64,000 nt of DNA from Purshia tridentata (GCA_003254885.1 QANT01005962.1:1-64000), one strand, 5' to 3'; positions 36,439 to 48,631 are shown, numbered from the stretch's first letter. Notes: a model not told the origin generated them from the letters alone. A program made the numbers and translations.

Positions 36439-37150
36439 GAATATTAAAAGGTTATAAAGAAAGCAGTGCTTTCATGGAGGATTTTGAATCACTTCATCGT
36501 TAGGAAAAAAAAACAAGAAACTAAGCTTGGAGCATTGCATAAATGAGGACTGGCAACACCTGCAGCATTCTGGAATAGCAGACACTTGGAGATTTGAAGG
36601 CCTATATCATGATTGTGGCTAAGGTTCTCAAGCCAATTGGAACAAAAGTTCTACCTATAATAATGTAACAAAGAAATCTCCCAGTCCTTTGCTTTAATTC
36701 TGCAGCATCAATTACAGTTCCTGTGGAATAACTTGATTTGATGGGGAGTTGAGAATGATTTTACCCCTTCTTAGGAAAAAAAAAAAAAAAATCATGCTAA
36801 AAAGCTTCTTGATTACTACTTCCATCTACAAGTCCTGATTCTTCGATTTCAAACATTACATTTTGAACCTGCAGTTTGGGATTGTGACTTGTGTTAATGT
36901 ACAGTTCTGCATCTTAGGTACTGCATGGAACAGCAAAAGAATCCAGTCATCATTTTGGTGCTGTGAAAAACCGTGCTTACAGAATACTGGGATAAAGGTG
37001 ATTCGAGTATTTCTTATCCATCTTTGAATTTTACCTGCGTTTTTTTTATTGAACTTTGTTGATAGCTTGTCTGTTTGATGTCTTAGGTGAGAGAGTAGAT
37101 ATGTATGGCCTTTGAGAAAGTATACTGTACTTAAAGAGTTCAGGAAGGTT
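36439..37150. other. PPR 3' UTR and flank
   Basis: The stop codon TAA follows DYW directly. Downstream is non-coding sequence with a poly-A tract (about 36777-36791). GT-AG-like pairs (for example an AG at about 36916) could mark introns in a longer 3' UTR. No second gene is seen. Confidence 0.4.
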
Positions 37151-38220
37151 CGGCAATGGTATCATGAGCTTTCTCTCTGCCTTGCAAAATAACGTTGGCG
37201 CCATCCTATAATCCTAATTCTCGTTGGGCTCAAGTTCTCAAGGGCCTCTATTTCCTGGATTGTAATGGTCTTCCTGCTTTGAGGGGTTCTAGAGCATCAT
37301 GGGTCTGGAGTTGCCGAGTTGTTAATGGTGAATCTATTTGCATCATACCTGTTTTGCTGTTTCTGCGGATGGTAGGTTCTATCATATATCCCCCTTCTGG
37401 TATGGGTTTGGGTTTGGTCACTTCTCTCACCAATTGGGATTCTAGTGTTAACCAGAATAGGTTGGTTATATAAGCTGCCACGTCAGCTTACAGTTTGTCA
37501 TGTTGTTGTGCCAGCTTAATTATTAGTTAGTATGCTGAGTTACTGTTAGTTGTGATTAGTGAGTGTCGGTTGTCTTAAGACATGATTAGCTTGTTATTAA
37601 GCTCAGCTATATATCGTAACCTCTCACTTTGTACAAAATAGCAGAATATAATACAATAGTCATATCTCTTTCTTCTTCATTTTTCCTCTTCTCTCTTCTC
37701 TCTCTATATTTTTCAGTAACCATACACTTTGTTTCTGCATCAAACCATGAATATCATCATCTAGGACATGGGAGCATGACTCAATTGTTAACCTTATCTC
37801 TAATCTGGAATTGGTGGCAATCTATTCAATACCGATTGCGGATTGACTTTTGCAGGATAGATTTCGAAAACTGTATATACACTGAAAATGGCTATCATTA
37901 GTTTCGCATGTTAAATGTCTCATCTACTACTATCCCTTGTGGATGGTTTGATTTGGAAATGGCTTTGGAGCCTTAACACTGTACCAATGATTAAATTCTT
38001 CTTTTGGAAGTTAATTTTGAATGCTTTGCCAACTATGGCTAAACGTTTTCGAGAGTCGTGTTGCTTTCAGAAAAATTAGTCTCGTGTAAATCCTCTATTT
38101 CTTGGCCCTGTGCAAGCTTAACCTGGTTTTACTAGCAAACTTGGATATATAGTAAACCATCATCAATTTACTCCTGCTGATCTTTGGGTTTCGATGCTTT
38201 CCAAGGACTCTGGTCTGAAC
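37150..38220 (+). mobile_element. LINE (L1-type) ORF2 3' fragment
   Basis: Two stretches on plus resemble the C-terminal part of plant L1 ORF2. One is about 37195-37470, with SYNPNSRWAQVLKGLYF and RGSRASWVWS. The other is about 37955-38060, with zf-RVT-like WLWSLNTVPMIKFFFWKLIL and a following LPTMAKRF. Between them lies roughly 300 bases of unrelated sequence. Stops and frame changes make it a dead copy. A copia insertion at 38221 splits it from its tail (42985-43150). Confidence 0.6.
37476..37739 (+). repeat. Possible small solo LTR inside the LINE fragment
   Basis: A TG...CA block begins TGCCACGTCAGC, has a TATA-like GCTATATATCGTAACC about 130 bases in and a CT-rich end before TTTGTTTCTGCA. 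It interrupts the LINE homology. No matching target duplication was seen, so the call is weak. Confidence 0.25.
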
Positions 38221-38606
38221 TGTTGGAAGTTAAACCAATCTCTACTTAATATATGTTGCTTTTGTGCCTCTGTTAAAGTTAGCTCAATTATTCTGCTTTT
38301 GTAAAGTTGGCCCAAGTCTGCTGTCTTTTGAGTTTTCCAAAGTGAGTCATTTTGTCTTCAAAAAGTCTATTAAGACAGCTGCTATCTTGTACTAGATTAT
38401 CTATCAAAAAGTCTATAGAAAAAGGCTAGCAACAAAAAAGCTGCTCTTCTCTCTCTCTCTTGATTTCTCTCTCTTGTTTTTGATTTGTGTGTGCAGTTGT
38501 TGGCTAGCAACAAAAAAGCTGCTCTTCTCTCTCTCTTGTTTTTGATTTGTGTGTGCAGTTGTGAGATTGTTTGGATTAATCCATTGATTTCCTTTGAACT
38601 TCCACA
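38221..38606 (+). repeat. 5' LTR of the copia element
   Basis: Longer than its partner because a segment of about 60-78 bases starting GGCTAGCAACAAAAAAGCTG is present twice (from 38424 and from 38502). Confidence 0.9.
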
Positions 38607-41600
38607 TCTAGTATCAGATCTTGTGTTAAGCTTGGGTAATGGCAAATAGAAATGAGTTCGTGCAATGCCCAGTCGGTAAATTTGACGGCAAAGGAAATTT
38701 TCAACATTGGAGAACGCAGATGGAGCTTTTCTTCAAGGTTATGAAATATACAGATGTAGTGATTAATGGGTTCACAGACCCGAGAGAGGACGCCACACTC
38801 GCACAAAATCAAAGGGAGGAGATGCTTCGGAACCGGAAAAAAGATAGTAAAGCCTTGATGTATATTTATGGAGCAATTGATTCTTCTGTTTATGAGAAGA
38901 TTGCTGGTTCTTCTACAGCAAAAGAGGCATGGGACAGCCTAAACAAGTGCTTTGTTGGGTGAGAAAAAGTGAAAAAGGTTCGGTTGCAGACCTTGCGGCG
39001 ACAACTTGAGCTTCTTCAAATGGAGAAAAAAGAAAGTATTTCTTGTTATTTCTCACGCACTTTGGCTGTTGTGAATCAGATGAAAGCCATTGGTGAGGAT
39101 ATAAAAGATATCCAGATTGTGGAGAAAACGGACCGGTTTGAAGGCAAGGTTACTGCCATTGAAGAGTCACAGGATCTAGAGACCATGTCTGTTGATGATT
39201 TAATGGGTTCTTTGCAAGCTTATGAGCAAAGGTTGAATGAGAAGTCAGAGATAAGAGTTGAAAAAGCACTGCAGGTTCAGCTGAGTTTGAAAGGGGAGAA
39301 GAGTGGGGACTTCCGTAGCGAGGGGAGACCAAATTTTAGAAAATGGAACTCAAGCTACAAGAGAGAGTCCCAAAATTCTTATGGAGCAAAAAGAGGAAGA
39401 GGAAGGGGTAAGAGTTGGAGCCAACCCCGTGATAAATCCACTGTCAAGTGTTATAACTGTCAAAAACTTGGGCACTATAAAAATGAGTGCAAGTTGAGGA
39501 ACTCTGGTGATAGAGATTTTCATGCTAAGATTGCAGAAAATGATGATGACAATGTGGAGACTTTATTACTGGCTTTCAATGCTGCAACTGATAGTAGAAA
39601 AAGTAAGTGGTATTTGGACACAGGGTGTAGCAATCATATGTGTGGCCACAAGGAATTATTTAGTGAATTGAATGAAACTGTGCAAAGTGAGATCACTTTT
39701 GGCAATGCTGCAAAAATGCCAATAAAGAGAAAAACAGAATTTCTATTAAGTTGAAGGATGGTACACTCAACACCATCTCAGATGTGTATTATGTCCCAGG
39801 TCTTCGCCATAATTTATTAAGTATGGGGCAACTGTCCGAGAAGGGATATGATGTGCATATTTTCAATGGCGTATGCACCATAAGTGATGCTCGGAAGGGA
39901 CTTGTAGCAAAGGTAAATATGACTCCAAACCGTTTGTTTCCTCTGTATGTTAATTGTGGAGAATTATCATGTTTTAATTCAATGATGGAGGGTGATAACT
40001 GGTTGTGGCATATGCGGTTTGGTCATTTGAATTTCAATAGTCTGAATTTCCTTGCTAGAAAGAAATTGGTCACAGGTTTGCCTCCAATCCATATTCCAAA
40101 TCAAGTTTGTGAAACTTGTGTCCTTGGAAAAAAACATAGAGACTATTTTCCTAAAGGGAATGTGTTTAGAGCCAAAAAGCCTCTAGAAATCATACACTCT
40201 GACTTGTGTACTGTTGAAGTTCCTTCTCTTGGAAGTGGAAAATATTTCGTCACTTTTATTGATGACTTTAGCAGGAAAACTTGGGTGTACATTTTGAGAA
40301 ACAAGTCTGAAGCCTGTGATACATTTAAAATATTCAAAGCTTATATGGAGAAGCAGAGTGGGAACAAAGTAAAGGTGTTGAGAACTGATCGAGGCAAAGA
40401 GTATGTGATTTGTGATGATTTTTTGAAAGAAAATGGTATTAAGCACCAGTTAACTGCAAGGTATACACCACAACAAAATGGTGTTGCTGAAAGGAAAAAT
40501 AGAATAATTATGGATATGGTGAGATGCATGTTGAAGATGAATAATTTTGGACAGAAGCTGTTGCTTGTACAGCATACATCTTGAATAGGTCCCCAAGTAG
40601 AAGTGTTAATGGAAAAACTCCATATGAAGTGTGGAGTGGGAGGAAGCCAAGCATTCAACACTTGAGAGTATTTGGGTGCATTGCTTTTGCACATGTCCCA
40701 AATGAAATTAGGAAAAAGCTTGATGAAAAGGCTATGAAGTGTATTTTTATTGGCTATAGCACTGTCACAAACGGGTACAAGCTCTTTAATCTTGAGACAA
40801 ATAAAGTAATTGTGAGTTGTGTTGTGATGTCACTTTTGATGAGAAGAATGCATGGGTTTGGTCTCTCAAGGAAAGCACACCAGCAGCCTTTGTTCCAGTA
40901 GTTGATAATGATGATGATGTTGTTGTTGATCAAGAAGTTCACTCTCCACCTCAATCTCCACAAGTAGCAGCTTAATCTCCACAAAGAGTTGCATCAAGTC
41001 GTCCACAAAGAGAGCACCGCTTACCAGCTCGGTTTGAGGATTTTGAGATGGGTACAAATAATGATATTTCAGATGAAGAATTGGTTAATTTTGCCTTATA
41101 TGCAGATTGTGATCCTTTGACATTCGGAGAAGCTTATGATCAGCAACATTGGATGAAGGCAATGGATGAGGAAATTCAAGCCATTGAGAAGAATGAAACA
41201 TGGGAGCTCACTTCTCTTCCAAAGGGAAAGAAGCCCATTGGTGTTAAATGGGTATACAAGACAAAATACAAGCCAAATGGAGAGGTGGACCGCTTTAAGG
41301 CAAGATTGGTAGCAAAGGGTTATAAGCAAAAGCCAGGTATTGATTATTTTGAGGTTTTTGCCCCTGTTGCTAGGCTTGATACAGTTAGAATGATAGTTTC
41401 TATGGCTGCCCACAATACTTGGAAAATATTCCAATTAGATGTAAAATCAGCTTTCTTGAATGGAACCCTTGAAGAGGAGGTTTATCTTGAGCAACCTGCA
41501 GGCTATGTGAAAAAAGGCCAAGGTAATAAAGTTTTGAAGCTGAAAAAGGCTTTATATTAAACAAGCACCAAGAGCATGGTATAGCAAGATTGATTCATAT

Positions 41601-42655
41601 TTTCTACAGCATGGATTTTATAGATGTCCTTATGAACACACTTTGTATGTCAAATCTAATTTGCAGGGAGATGCCATTATTGTGTGTTTGTATGTGGATG
41701 ATCTTATTGTTACAGGAAATAATTTGGAGATGATTGCAGAATTTCGAAGGGCAATGACTTCTAAGTGTGAGATGACTGATATGGGGTTAATGTCATATTA
41801 TCTTGGCATAGAGGTACTCCAAATTGATCATGGGATTTTTATTTCCTAAAGGAAGTATGCTGCAGATGTTTTGAAGCATTTTAAAATGGAGTGTAGCAAG
41901 TCAATGCTAACTCCAGTAGAAGAAAGACTAAAGTTGCCAAAGGATGGAAGTGGAGAGTTGGTGAATCCCACTTATTATAAGCAGCTAGTTGGAAGTCTAT
42001 GTTACTTGACTTCTACGAGACCGGATATTACTTATGGTGTCGGTCTTATTAGTAGATTTATGGAGGCTCCTCGTCAATCACATCTGCAGGCAGCAAAAGG
42101 AATTCTGAAGTATGTGAAAAGGACTCAAAATGATGGAATTTTCTACTCAAAACATGACTCAATTGAGCTTGTTGGATACACGGACAGTGATTGGGCTGGT
42201 GATGCTGACAAGGCAAGAAGTACCTCAGGCTATGCTTTTCATGATGGTTTTGGAGTGATTTCTTGGTCTTCAAAGAAGTAGCAAGTTGTGGCTCTTTCCA
42301 CAGCTGAAGTGGAATACAATGCAGCCACGTATTGTGCTACCCAAGCTGTGTGGTTGTGTCGAATACTCAGTACTTTGCAACATGAACAGAAAAATCTAAC
42401 GATGGTTTATTGTGACAACAAGTCAGCCATTGCCCTGCCAAAGAATCCAGTCTACCATGGAAGGACTAAACACATCCATGTGAAAATTCATTATATTCGA
42501 GATTTAGTGAATGAGAAAGAAGTTGAAGTTCATTACTGTCGATCTAAAGATCAAGTTGCAAACATCTTTACAAAACCTCTCAAAGCAAATGCATTCTTGA
42601 AGCTCAAGGAGATGTTGGGGATGATGAAATATAATGAGCTTGGTTTAAGGGGGGC

Positions 42656-42979
42656 TGTTGGAAGTTAAACCAATCTCTACTTAATATATGTTGCTTTTAT
42701 GCCTCTGTTAAAGTCAGCTCAATTACTCTGCTTTTGTAAAGTTGGCCCAAGTCTGCTGTCTTTTGAGTTTTCCAAAGTGAGTCGTTTTGTCTTCAAAAAA
42801 TCTATTAAGACAGCTGCTATTTTGTACTAGATTATCTATCAAAAAGTCTATAGAAAAAGGCTAGCAACAAAAAAGCTGCTCTTCTCTCTCTCTCTCGATT
42901 TCTTTCTCTTGTTTTTGATTTGTGTGTGCAGCTGTGAGATTGTTTGAATTAATCCATTGATTTCCTTTGAACTTCCACA
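42656..42979 (+). repeat. 3' LTR of the copia element
   Basis: Starts right after the polypurine tract and ends ACTTCCACA before the TGAAC duplication. It has one copy of the segment that is doubled in the 5' LTR. Confidence 0.9.
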
Positions 42980-42984
42980 TGAAC

Positions 42985-43150
42985 TCTTCTGAAATTTAGA
43001 AGGCTTGATGTAAATTTTTGTGTGAGCGTACATCACCCCTTGCCCAAATATGACTGCTTCCAGGGCTTGCTCCTTTGTTAAAGACTAAGAGCACAGTGTT
43101 ACAATATGAATTTTGTAATTGTTAATTTTTTTCAATTGTGAATGGGTAGA
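42985..43150 (+). mobile_element. LINE tail continuing past the copia insertion
   Basis: Sequence after the TGAAC duplication continues the frame of the LINE zf-RVT region before 38216 (SKDSG then LNSSEI, with CKFLCERTSPL further on). This shows that the copia element landed within the LINE fragment. It fades into non-coding DNA near 43150. Confidence 0.4.
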
Positions 43151-43159
43151 ACTTATGAA

Positions 43160-44270
43160 CTTATTTAGAGCATTAATGGTAACAGTGGTGGTTGTGACTT
43201 CTGAAATTCCTCTTGAATCTTCTTGACCCGGTCCTGAATATGCTCTTCACGATTCTCTTGAGTTATGGTTTCCCGAATAATAGCTGCCATTTCTCAGGTG
43301 GTTGTTTGGGTTCTTCACTAGGGTCCTCCTCTTCTGTTGATTCTCTCTGCATGGGTGGCGTAGGTAATTCTACTCCTACTGGTGACCAGGGCAGCCATTG
43401 ATCTACTTCTTCATCTAGCACATGTTGAACTTGTTCTTCATAAATCACTGGGTCCTCGCTTCGCCTTCTTGTTTTTCAGGCAATAGCCTCCTTTGCCCTA
43501 GCGCAATGTCGAACTTCTTCCCAAGTCATAAAGTCAGTGTAAAAAGACTTTCTCATTTCCACTCTTAATTTCTTGGTCCAGGTTGTAATTTGCCTCACTT
43601 ATAGGATTCCTAGGGTAAGTTCCTTGGTGCCCTACGTTGAATCCTTCCCAGGTATCATCACTCTCAAATATTTCCATACCTATATGAAAATCAAAATAGA
43701 ATCATCACAATTAAATTCCAATATATACACCAATACTTTATGCATATCTCTAATCGAACACTTTAAACTCAAAAATTTTCTCTTAACCCTCAGTTCAAGC
43801 ATAGGATTCTCGAAACCTTAAGCTTGGATACCAACTTGTCATGCCTCAATTCAAGATTAAGAGTAATTCTCGGATTAAGGAGTGAATACCACTCTAATTT
43901 TAGAATCAACTCCTATAATCAAAATGTGACGGAGGAAAATAAATAAACAACAAAATACTTTATATTCCATTACAACAAAACTTGATTCAAGCTTAATTTA
44001 AGACCCTTATTTAGTTGATTACTTGATTTGATTATGTTCGAGCAATTTGGAGTTCGAAAAGGGAATTAGATAGTGAGCATACACTTTCCGGTAAAAAAAA
44101 CCTTCGAAATGATTCCCGAGTGAGGCACCATCGAGACTAGAAACGATTTGGGAGAGGATCAAAACTAATTTCCTCATTGTGAGTGGACTTTGATTTTAGA
44201 TGGCTTATAATTTCGACGTGGTTACTGTAGATTTACATTGGGTTTTCTTAACTCTAAATTTATTAAATGA
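43160..44270 (-). mobile_element. Gypsy remnant: 5' LTR end, primer site and leader/gag start
   Basis: On minus, an LTR end GGCATGACA at 43837 is followed two bases later by TTGGTATCCAAGC, a tRNA-Met-type primer-binding site (about 43822-43834). Then comes leader and a degraded acidic, proline-rich gag-like region (about 43180-43500, with VIYEEQVQHVLDEEVDQW). On the other side, 43837 to about 44230 is LTR sequence similar to that beginning at 20260. Truncated and broken fossil. Confidence 0.45.
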
Positions 44271-44354
44271 GATTTTATATGGCCAAAAGACCTTTTTGGT
44301 CCATGTACTTTTGTTTTGTTGCAATTTGCTTTACGTACTTTCAATTTTTTTTTA

Positions 44355-45462
44355 GGGTAAATTTTTCTAAACCTCCTAACTACTAACAAACTTTTCTTAA
44401 GCCTCCACCCATCTAAGAACTCTCACAAAATCCCCTAAAACTTATAATACCTTTTTAGCCTTTTTGACGCACTCTAATGCGTGTTGATGCGCACTAACGC
44501 AAACTGACACGTGGCCTGATACGGACTGACACGCGCCCAGTGTAACTGTATTTTTAAAATACAGTTACACTGAACAAACAGTTACACCTTGACTAAAAAA
44601 ACAGTTACACTGAAATTGAAACTGAATTTTAGAAATACAATTACATTAAAAATAACTACAAATAATTATACTATTAAATTTTTTTTTAAAAAAAAAAAAC
44701 TTGTAGGCCCATAAAAAAAAAAAAACCAGTTACACTTTAGTTAAAAAAACAGTTACACATTCACTAAAAAATAGCTACACCTTCATTAAACAAACAGTTA
44801 CACCTTCACTAAATAAACAGTTACACTTTCACTAAAAATACAGTTACACTGGATGCGCATCAGAACATGTCAAAGAGAGGATCAAAGCGCATCAGAACAT
44901 GTCAGAACGCGTCAAAAGGGTAAAAAAGATATTACAATTTTTAGGAAATTTTGAAAGAGTTTCTAAATAGGTGAACGTTTAAACAAATTTTTTAGGAGGT
45001 TAGGGGTTTAAAGTTATGAACTAAAATAAAAAACATAAATAAAAAATGGTATTTTTTAAATTAAAAAAATACAAATAAAATTTTATTAAAATTAAAAACA
45101 AATAAAAAGGGTACAATTGAAATTCTAAAAAAGAAAAGTCAACTTTAGATAATTATAGGTTGACTAGAGGGTTTTGAAAATGTTAAAGTGTATAATTTGG
45201 TAAAGTTTAATTTTGGGTGAAGGTTATGAGAGAATAAATCTCTAACTACGAGGTTTATAAATATTTGCATTAATAAGAATAAAAAAGTAGAACCTGCCCA
45301 AACGGGTATAATTGGAATATAATAAATATTAAACGGGGGCTAGCTTTGAAAGGGGGGTTTTGAGAGAATTTAAATGAAAATTAAGGGGTTTTGGGATAGT
45401 TTAATATAAGGTGTGAGTTTATGAATATTGTAGCTCTAATTAGGGGGTTATGGGGCATTTAC
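44355..45462. mobile_element. Nested MULE-like element, family 1 copy A
   Basis: The ends GGGTAAATTTTTCTAAACCTC and, reversed, GTAAATGCCCCATAACCCCC are inverted repeats. A second, inner pair of inverted arms (about 44370-44475 and 44925-45015, containing TTTTTTACCCTTTTGACGC-like words) surrounds an array of ACAGTTACAC repeats (about 44555-44850). A second copy in the opposite orientation lies at 57110-58015. No coding capacity. Confidence 0.6.
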
Positions 45463-45640
45463 ATTTTTTTTAAAAGGACATTGTTTTTTAAAATGTAACA
45501 ATTAGAATTGTTCTTTCAAGACTGTTAATTTCAAAGATGGAAAATGCCTATGTGGAATCACATGCCTAGCTCATTACTACTAAATGGAATTGGCCTCCCA
45601 CCTGACCAGATCACCTTTTGATATGTGTCAATTTTTTTTT

Positions 45641-46210
45641 GGGTTAAATTTTTTGGTTAAAATTCCAATTTTGGTCCTCAAGTTTTATTCTAAAACAAAT
45701 TTTGTCCTCGTGATTCCAAAATTTCGCTTTTAATCCCTGAGTTTTTGTACGTTAGCAATTTTAGTTCTTAAATATTTATATATGTCACTTTAAACTTAAC
45801 ATATACTAGTCTCTTGCAATGCGCGTTGCGCGTGTCAATTGACCATCCAAATATTTAATTAAAAATTTTAATAATTTATTTGTCCTAAAATAATGATGAT
45901 AGGAAAGTGAGATGCTAAAAATATAGGTGTAATTTTGTATTTTTGTACTTTTTAATTATAATTATTCTATTTTACCTTTTTATCTTTTATTAATAAATAT
46001 TATCATCAATACTTGTTTTTAAGTGGAGATAATTTTAAAATTCACAAATTTAACTATTCTACTTCTCTTATAGGTGCACGTAACTTTACAAATGATTACT
46101 AAAGGACTAAAATTGCTAACGAATGATAAAGATCATAATTGAAATTTTGAAACTGCGAGACCAAATTTGTTTGTGTAGTAAAACACAAGGACCAAAAATA
46201 GATTTAACCC
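45641..46210. mobile_element. Nested MULE-type MITE
   Basis: The left end GGGTTAAATTTTTTGG with TTTTGGTCCTCAAG and the reversed right end GGGTTAAATCTATTTTTGG with TCCTTGTG are imperfect inverted repeats about 130 bases long, sharing TTAGCAATTTTAG further in. It has no ORF. Confidence 0.6.
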
Positions 46211-46309
46211 TTTTTCATTTTTTATGTTTCAATTTTTATTTAATTTTTCAACTTTTTAAAAAAATATTAATTACAATTTCAAAAACTCTCTCTCTCTTTC
46301 TCTCTCATT

Positions 46310-46780
46310 TCTTTCTTCTTTGTGCATAGACCTTTCTCCACACCGGAGTTTCTATTTCCGGTCACCCCTAGGGGTTCGACCACCAACAGTTTGCTCCAAC
46401 GCCTATGCCGACTTGACCCAGTTCCTCCCATCGTCGGCCGGCTACTCCGAGTGGCAGATCGAAGCTCAAAAACCCACCTCCCCTTCAAGCCCAAACCACC
46501 CGACCACCCTCAACCTTCCATCTTCACCGGCGGCCCAAAAACCCATCGTCCCCTTCGAGCCCAGCCTAGACCACCACCCTTGATCCTCCCTCTCACAGTC
46601 TTCATCTGCCTCCTCTGCCCAATCCCCTTGGCATTACAAAAACGCACCTCACTTTTCTGTATTTTTTGGGTTTTGAGTTTGGAATTCAAATTCAAAGTTT
46701 GTGTTTTGGATTTTGGTGGGTTTTTTCTAGGTTTTCTTCTTTGCAGGGAGTTGGGAATTTCCTAGGTTGGAGTTGGAAAT
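46310..46780 (+). other. GC-rich gene-like segment inside the MULE
   Basis: A GC-rich stretch between AT-rich flanks contains overlapping plus-strand ORFs of 87 and 147 codons, rich in proline and serine (for example AQKPIVPFEP in one and PLTVFICLLCPIPLALQK in the other). It opens with a CT-rich tract (about 46285-46325). I recognise no domain. It may be a captured host gene fragment or simply a leader of the element. No splice pattern is clear, so it is not called as a CDS. Confidence 0.4.
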
Positions 46781-47503
46781 TTTCTGGGTTTTGGTGGTTG
46801 CAGAAGAAGAAAAAGTTTTGGTAGACTTTTTCTTTGGAAATTTGAGTTGGGAATTTTTTGAGATTTGGGTAGCTTCAAGTAGAGGTCTCTTTCAAAACTA
46901 GGGGTTTGATCTATTTTTTTTCTGGGATTTTTCTGGATTTAAAGGTTGGTGCTCTGGTTCTGAGCAAAAATGGGAAATTTCATGGTGTTAATTTGGCTTC
47001 CAATAGTTTGGATCTGAAATTTGATGAAGATGACTATGGTTGGGGATTTTGATGGTTTAGATCTAAAATTTAATGAGGATGATGATGGTTTGGATTTGAT
47101 TTTTGACGAGGATGATGATGGTGGTGGGGTGGGCTAGGCACGAAGGCCGCCGAACACACGTCACATGCTGTAAGGTGGAGAGAACAAAAAGATGTGAGAG
47201 AGGACAGCCAGAGAGAAAAATGAAAAAAAAAAGATTTTGGGTTATTGTAAATAATTTTTTTTTGTTTTATTATTAATTTTTTTAATTTAAACATTAAAAA
47301 AAAGAAAATGACAAGTGTTGAAATTTGATTTGACCAGGTACCACATATGCATTTTATGTCCCTGAAGTTAATGGTCTTGACTGAATATACTGGATTGCTA
47401 GGTTTAAAAAAACGTTGTCATTCAAATTGCAAGTTGAAAGTAGACCAATTCACGACAGAGTCAAAATACATGGACCAAAAAAGGTCTTTTGACCATTTTA
47501 CAT

Positions 47504-48289
47504 TAATTTGTGATGTGTTTAATTTGAGATTTATAATCAAGCAAGTGATAAATATTTTTGAACTCGATTCTATGCATAAATTCATTTGAAATAATTTTAT
47601 CCAAGATGCATACTCCATTTTGAGTCGAGATATGAAATGAGTGAGAATTTATGGTTTGCTTAATTACTTCGTTAATTATGCGCGATTTTGAGAGGATAAG
47701 TACAGTTTTAAAAAGCCGTGTAAGTACCCATCTCTGAGTTGAAACCTAATAGGCCTTTGGATCCCATCAGTACACACAGAGAGGCTTTGGTTTGTGTGTC
47801 GTGGATGCCTAGTCCTTGGGACAATTCTACGTGCACATATGACCAGACATCCACCCTGCCTAGCGTTAGAAATTGATCATATAAATGCATTGGATTTTAA
47901 TTTTCATATGATCATGCTTCAGATTAAAATATGAAGCAATAAAACATGATTTATCCAAAACGGATTCATACCTTGTTTTCTTGATTAGAAGTCCATCGAG
48001 GTGAGAACCCACAAGCTCTCCGCCAATTGATCCTTTTAGTCCATGTTAGGAGGAGATAGAAGGATGAACTTGTTGGAGAATGAGAGTGCTAGCTCTTTTC
48101 TCACAGGTTAGCATTTGAGAAATAGAAAGAGTGTGGAGTGATTTTTACATGGGCTTCTCATATAATGACTTTTACTATAGGCCTAAGTTATAGAATTGAG
48201 TGGAAACCATCTTTCTACTATAGGGGGCCCACCACCTGGTTTTATGGACCAAGCTTGTTGGTCCATTTGACTTGGTAATTGTAATGTCC

Positions 48290-48320
<31 letters not shown>

Positions 48321-48631
48321 CTATGATAATAATAATTGTATATAAATAATTATGGGCTTGAAATGGGTTCAATTTTCAACTTTGGGCTATACACTTTTAG
48401 ACCCAAGTAAAGCGATGTTTAATTAAGTTAAAAGCCCAACCCATGAGATAAAAAAATAAAATAAAGAGGAGAATGGCCGAATACATCATGTCCTTCACAA
48501 TTAATTCTCAAACTCATCCATGGTAGATTTTTTCTATCAATGGTTGAGATTTTGATAATGTTAGTACTTGTATTGATTGAGCAGAACTATGCATCGTAGC
48601 AATAGAAATGACGAGGCTTGAATGGTCGAAT
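47504..48631. other. Repeat-like intergenic DNA
   Basis: About 47700-48250 has the composition of retrotransposon leader or LTR sequence (for example ACCTTGTTTTCTTGATTAG with CATCGAGGTGAGAACCC), but no boundary could be set. An (AT)n microsatellite lies at 48297-48319. No gene is supported. Confidence 0.35.

Larger units (their letters stand above)
38221..42979 (+). mobile_element. Nearly full-length copia retrotransposon
   Basis: LTRs at 38221-38606 and 42656-42979, both TGTTGGAAGTT...AACTTCCACA, are flanked by a perfect duplication TGAAC (38216-38220 and 42980-42984). A primer-binding-like TAGTATCAGATC follows the 5' LTR, and a TTTAAGGGGGGC polypurine tract precedes the 3' LTR. The domain order is that of copia: gag with zinc knuckle CYNCQKLGHYKNEC (about 38.6-39.5 kb), protease WYLDTGCSNHMCG (39.6 kb), integrase (about 40.0-40.9 kb), reverse transcriptase with [10 protein letters not shown] and YVDDLIVTGNN (about 41.1-41.9 kb), and RNase H with GYTDSDWAGD (about 42.0-42.6 kb). 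It is broken, with roughly half a dozen disruptions. By eye the LTRs differ at about ten of ~320 aligned positions, which suggests an insertion a few million years old or less. The copia lineage was not resolved. Confidence 0.92.
44281..47494. mobile_element. MULE with 9-bp TSD carrying gene-like DNA (Pack-MULE-like)
   Basis: The left end GGCCAAAAGACCTTTTTGG and the reverse complement of the right end GGTCAAAAGACCTTTTTTGG are inverted repeats, continuing as TCCATGTA. The flanks ATTTTATAT (44272-44280) and ATTTTACAT (47495-47503) match in eight of nine bases, the duplication length typical of Mutator-like elements. No transposase is present. The interior holds two nested small MULEs (44355-45462 and 45641-46210) and a GC-rich, proline-rich stretch (46310-46780) unlike its AT-rich surroundings. 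Confidence 0.68.

Noticed and set aside
46322-46765. 147-codon ORF as a host gene
   Set aside because: Inside a MULE, no domain, with a competing ORF in another frame. It is reported as possible captured DNA rather than a CDS.
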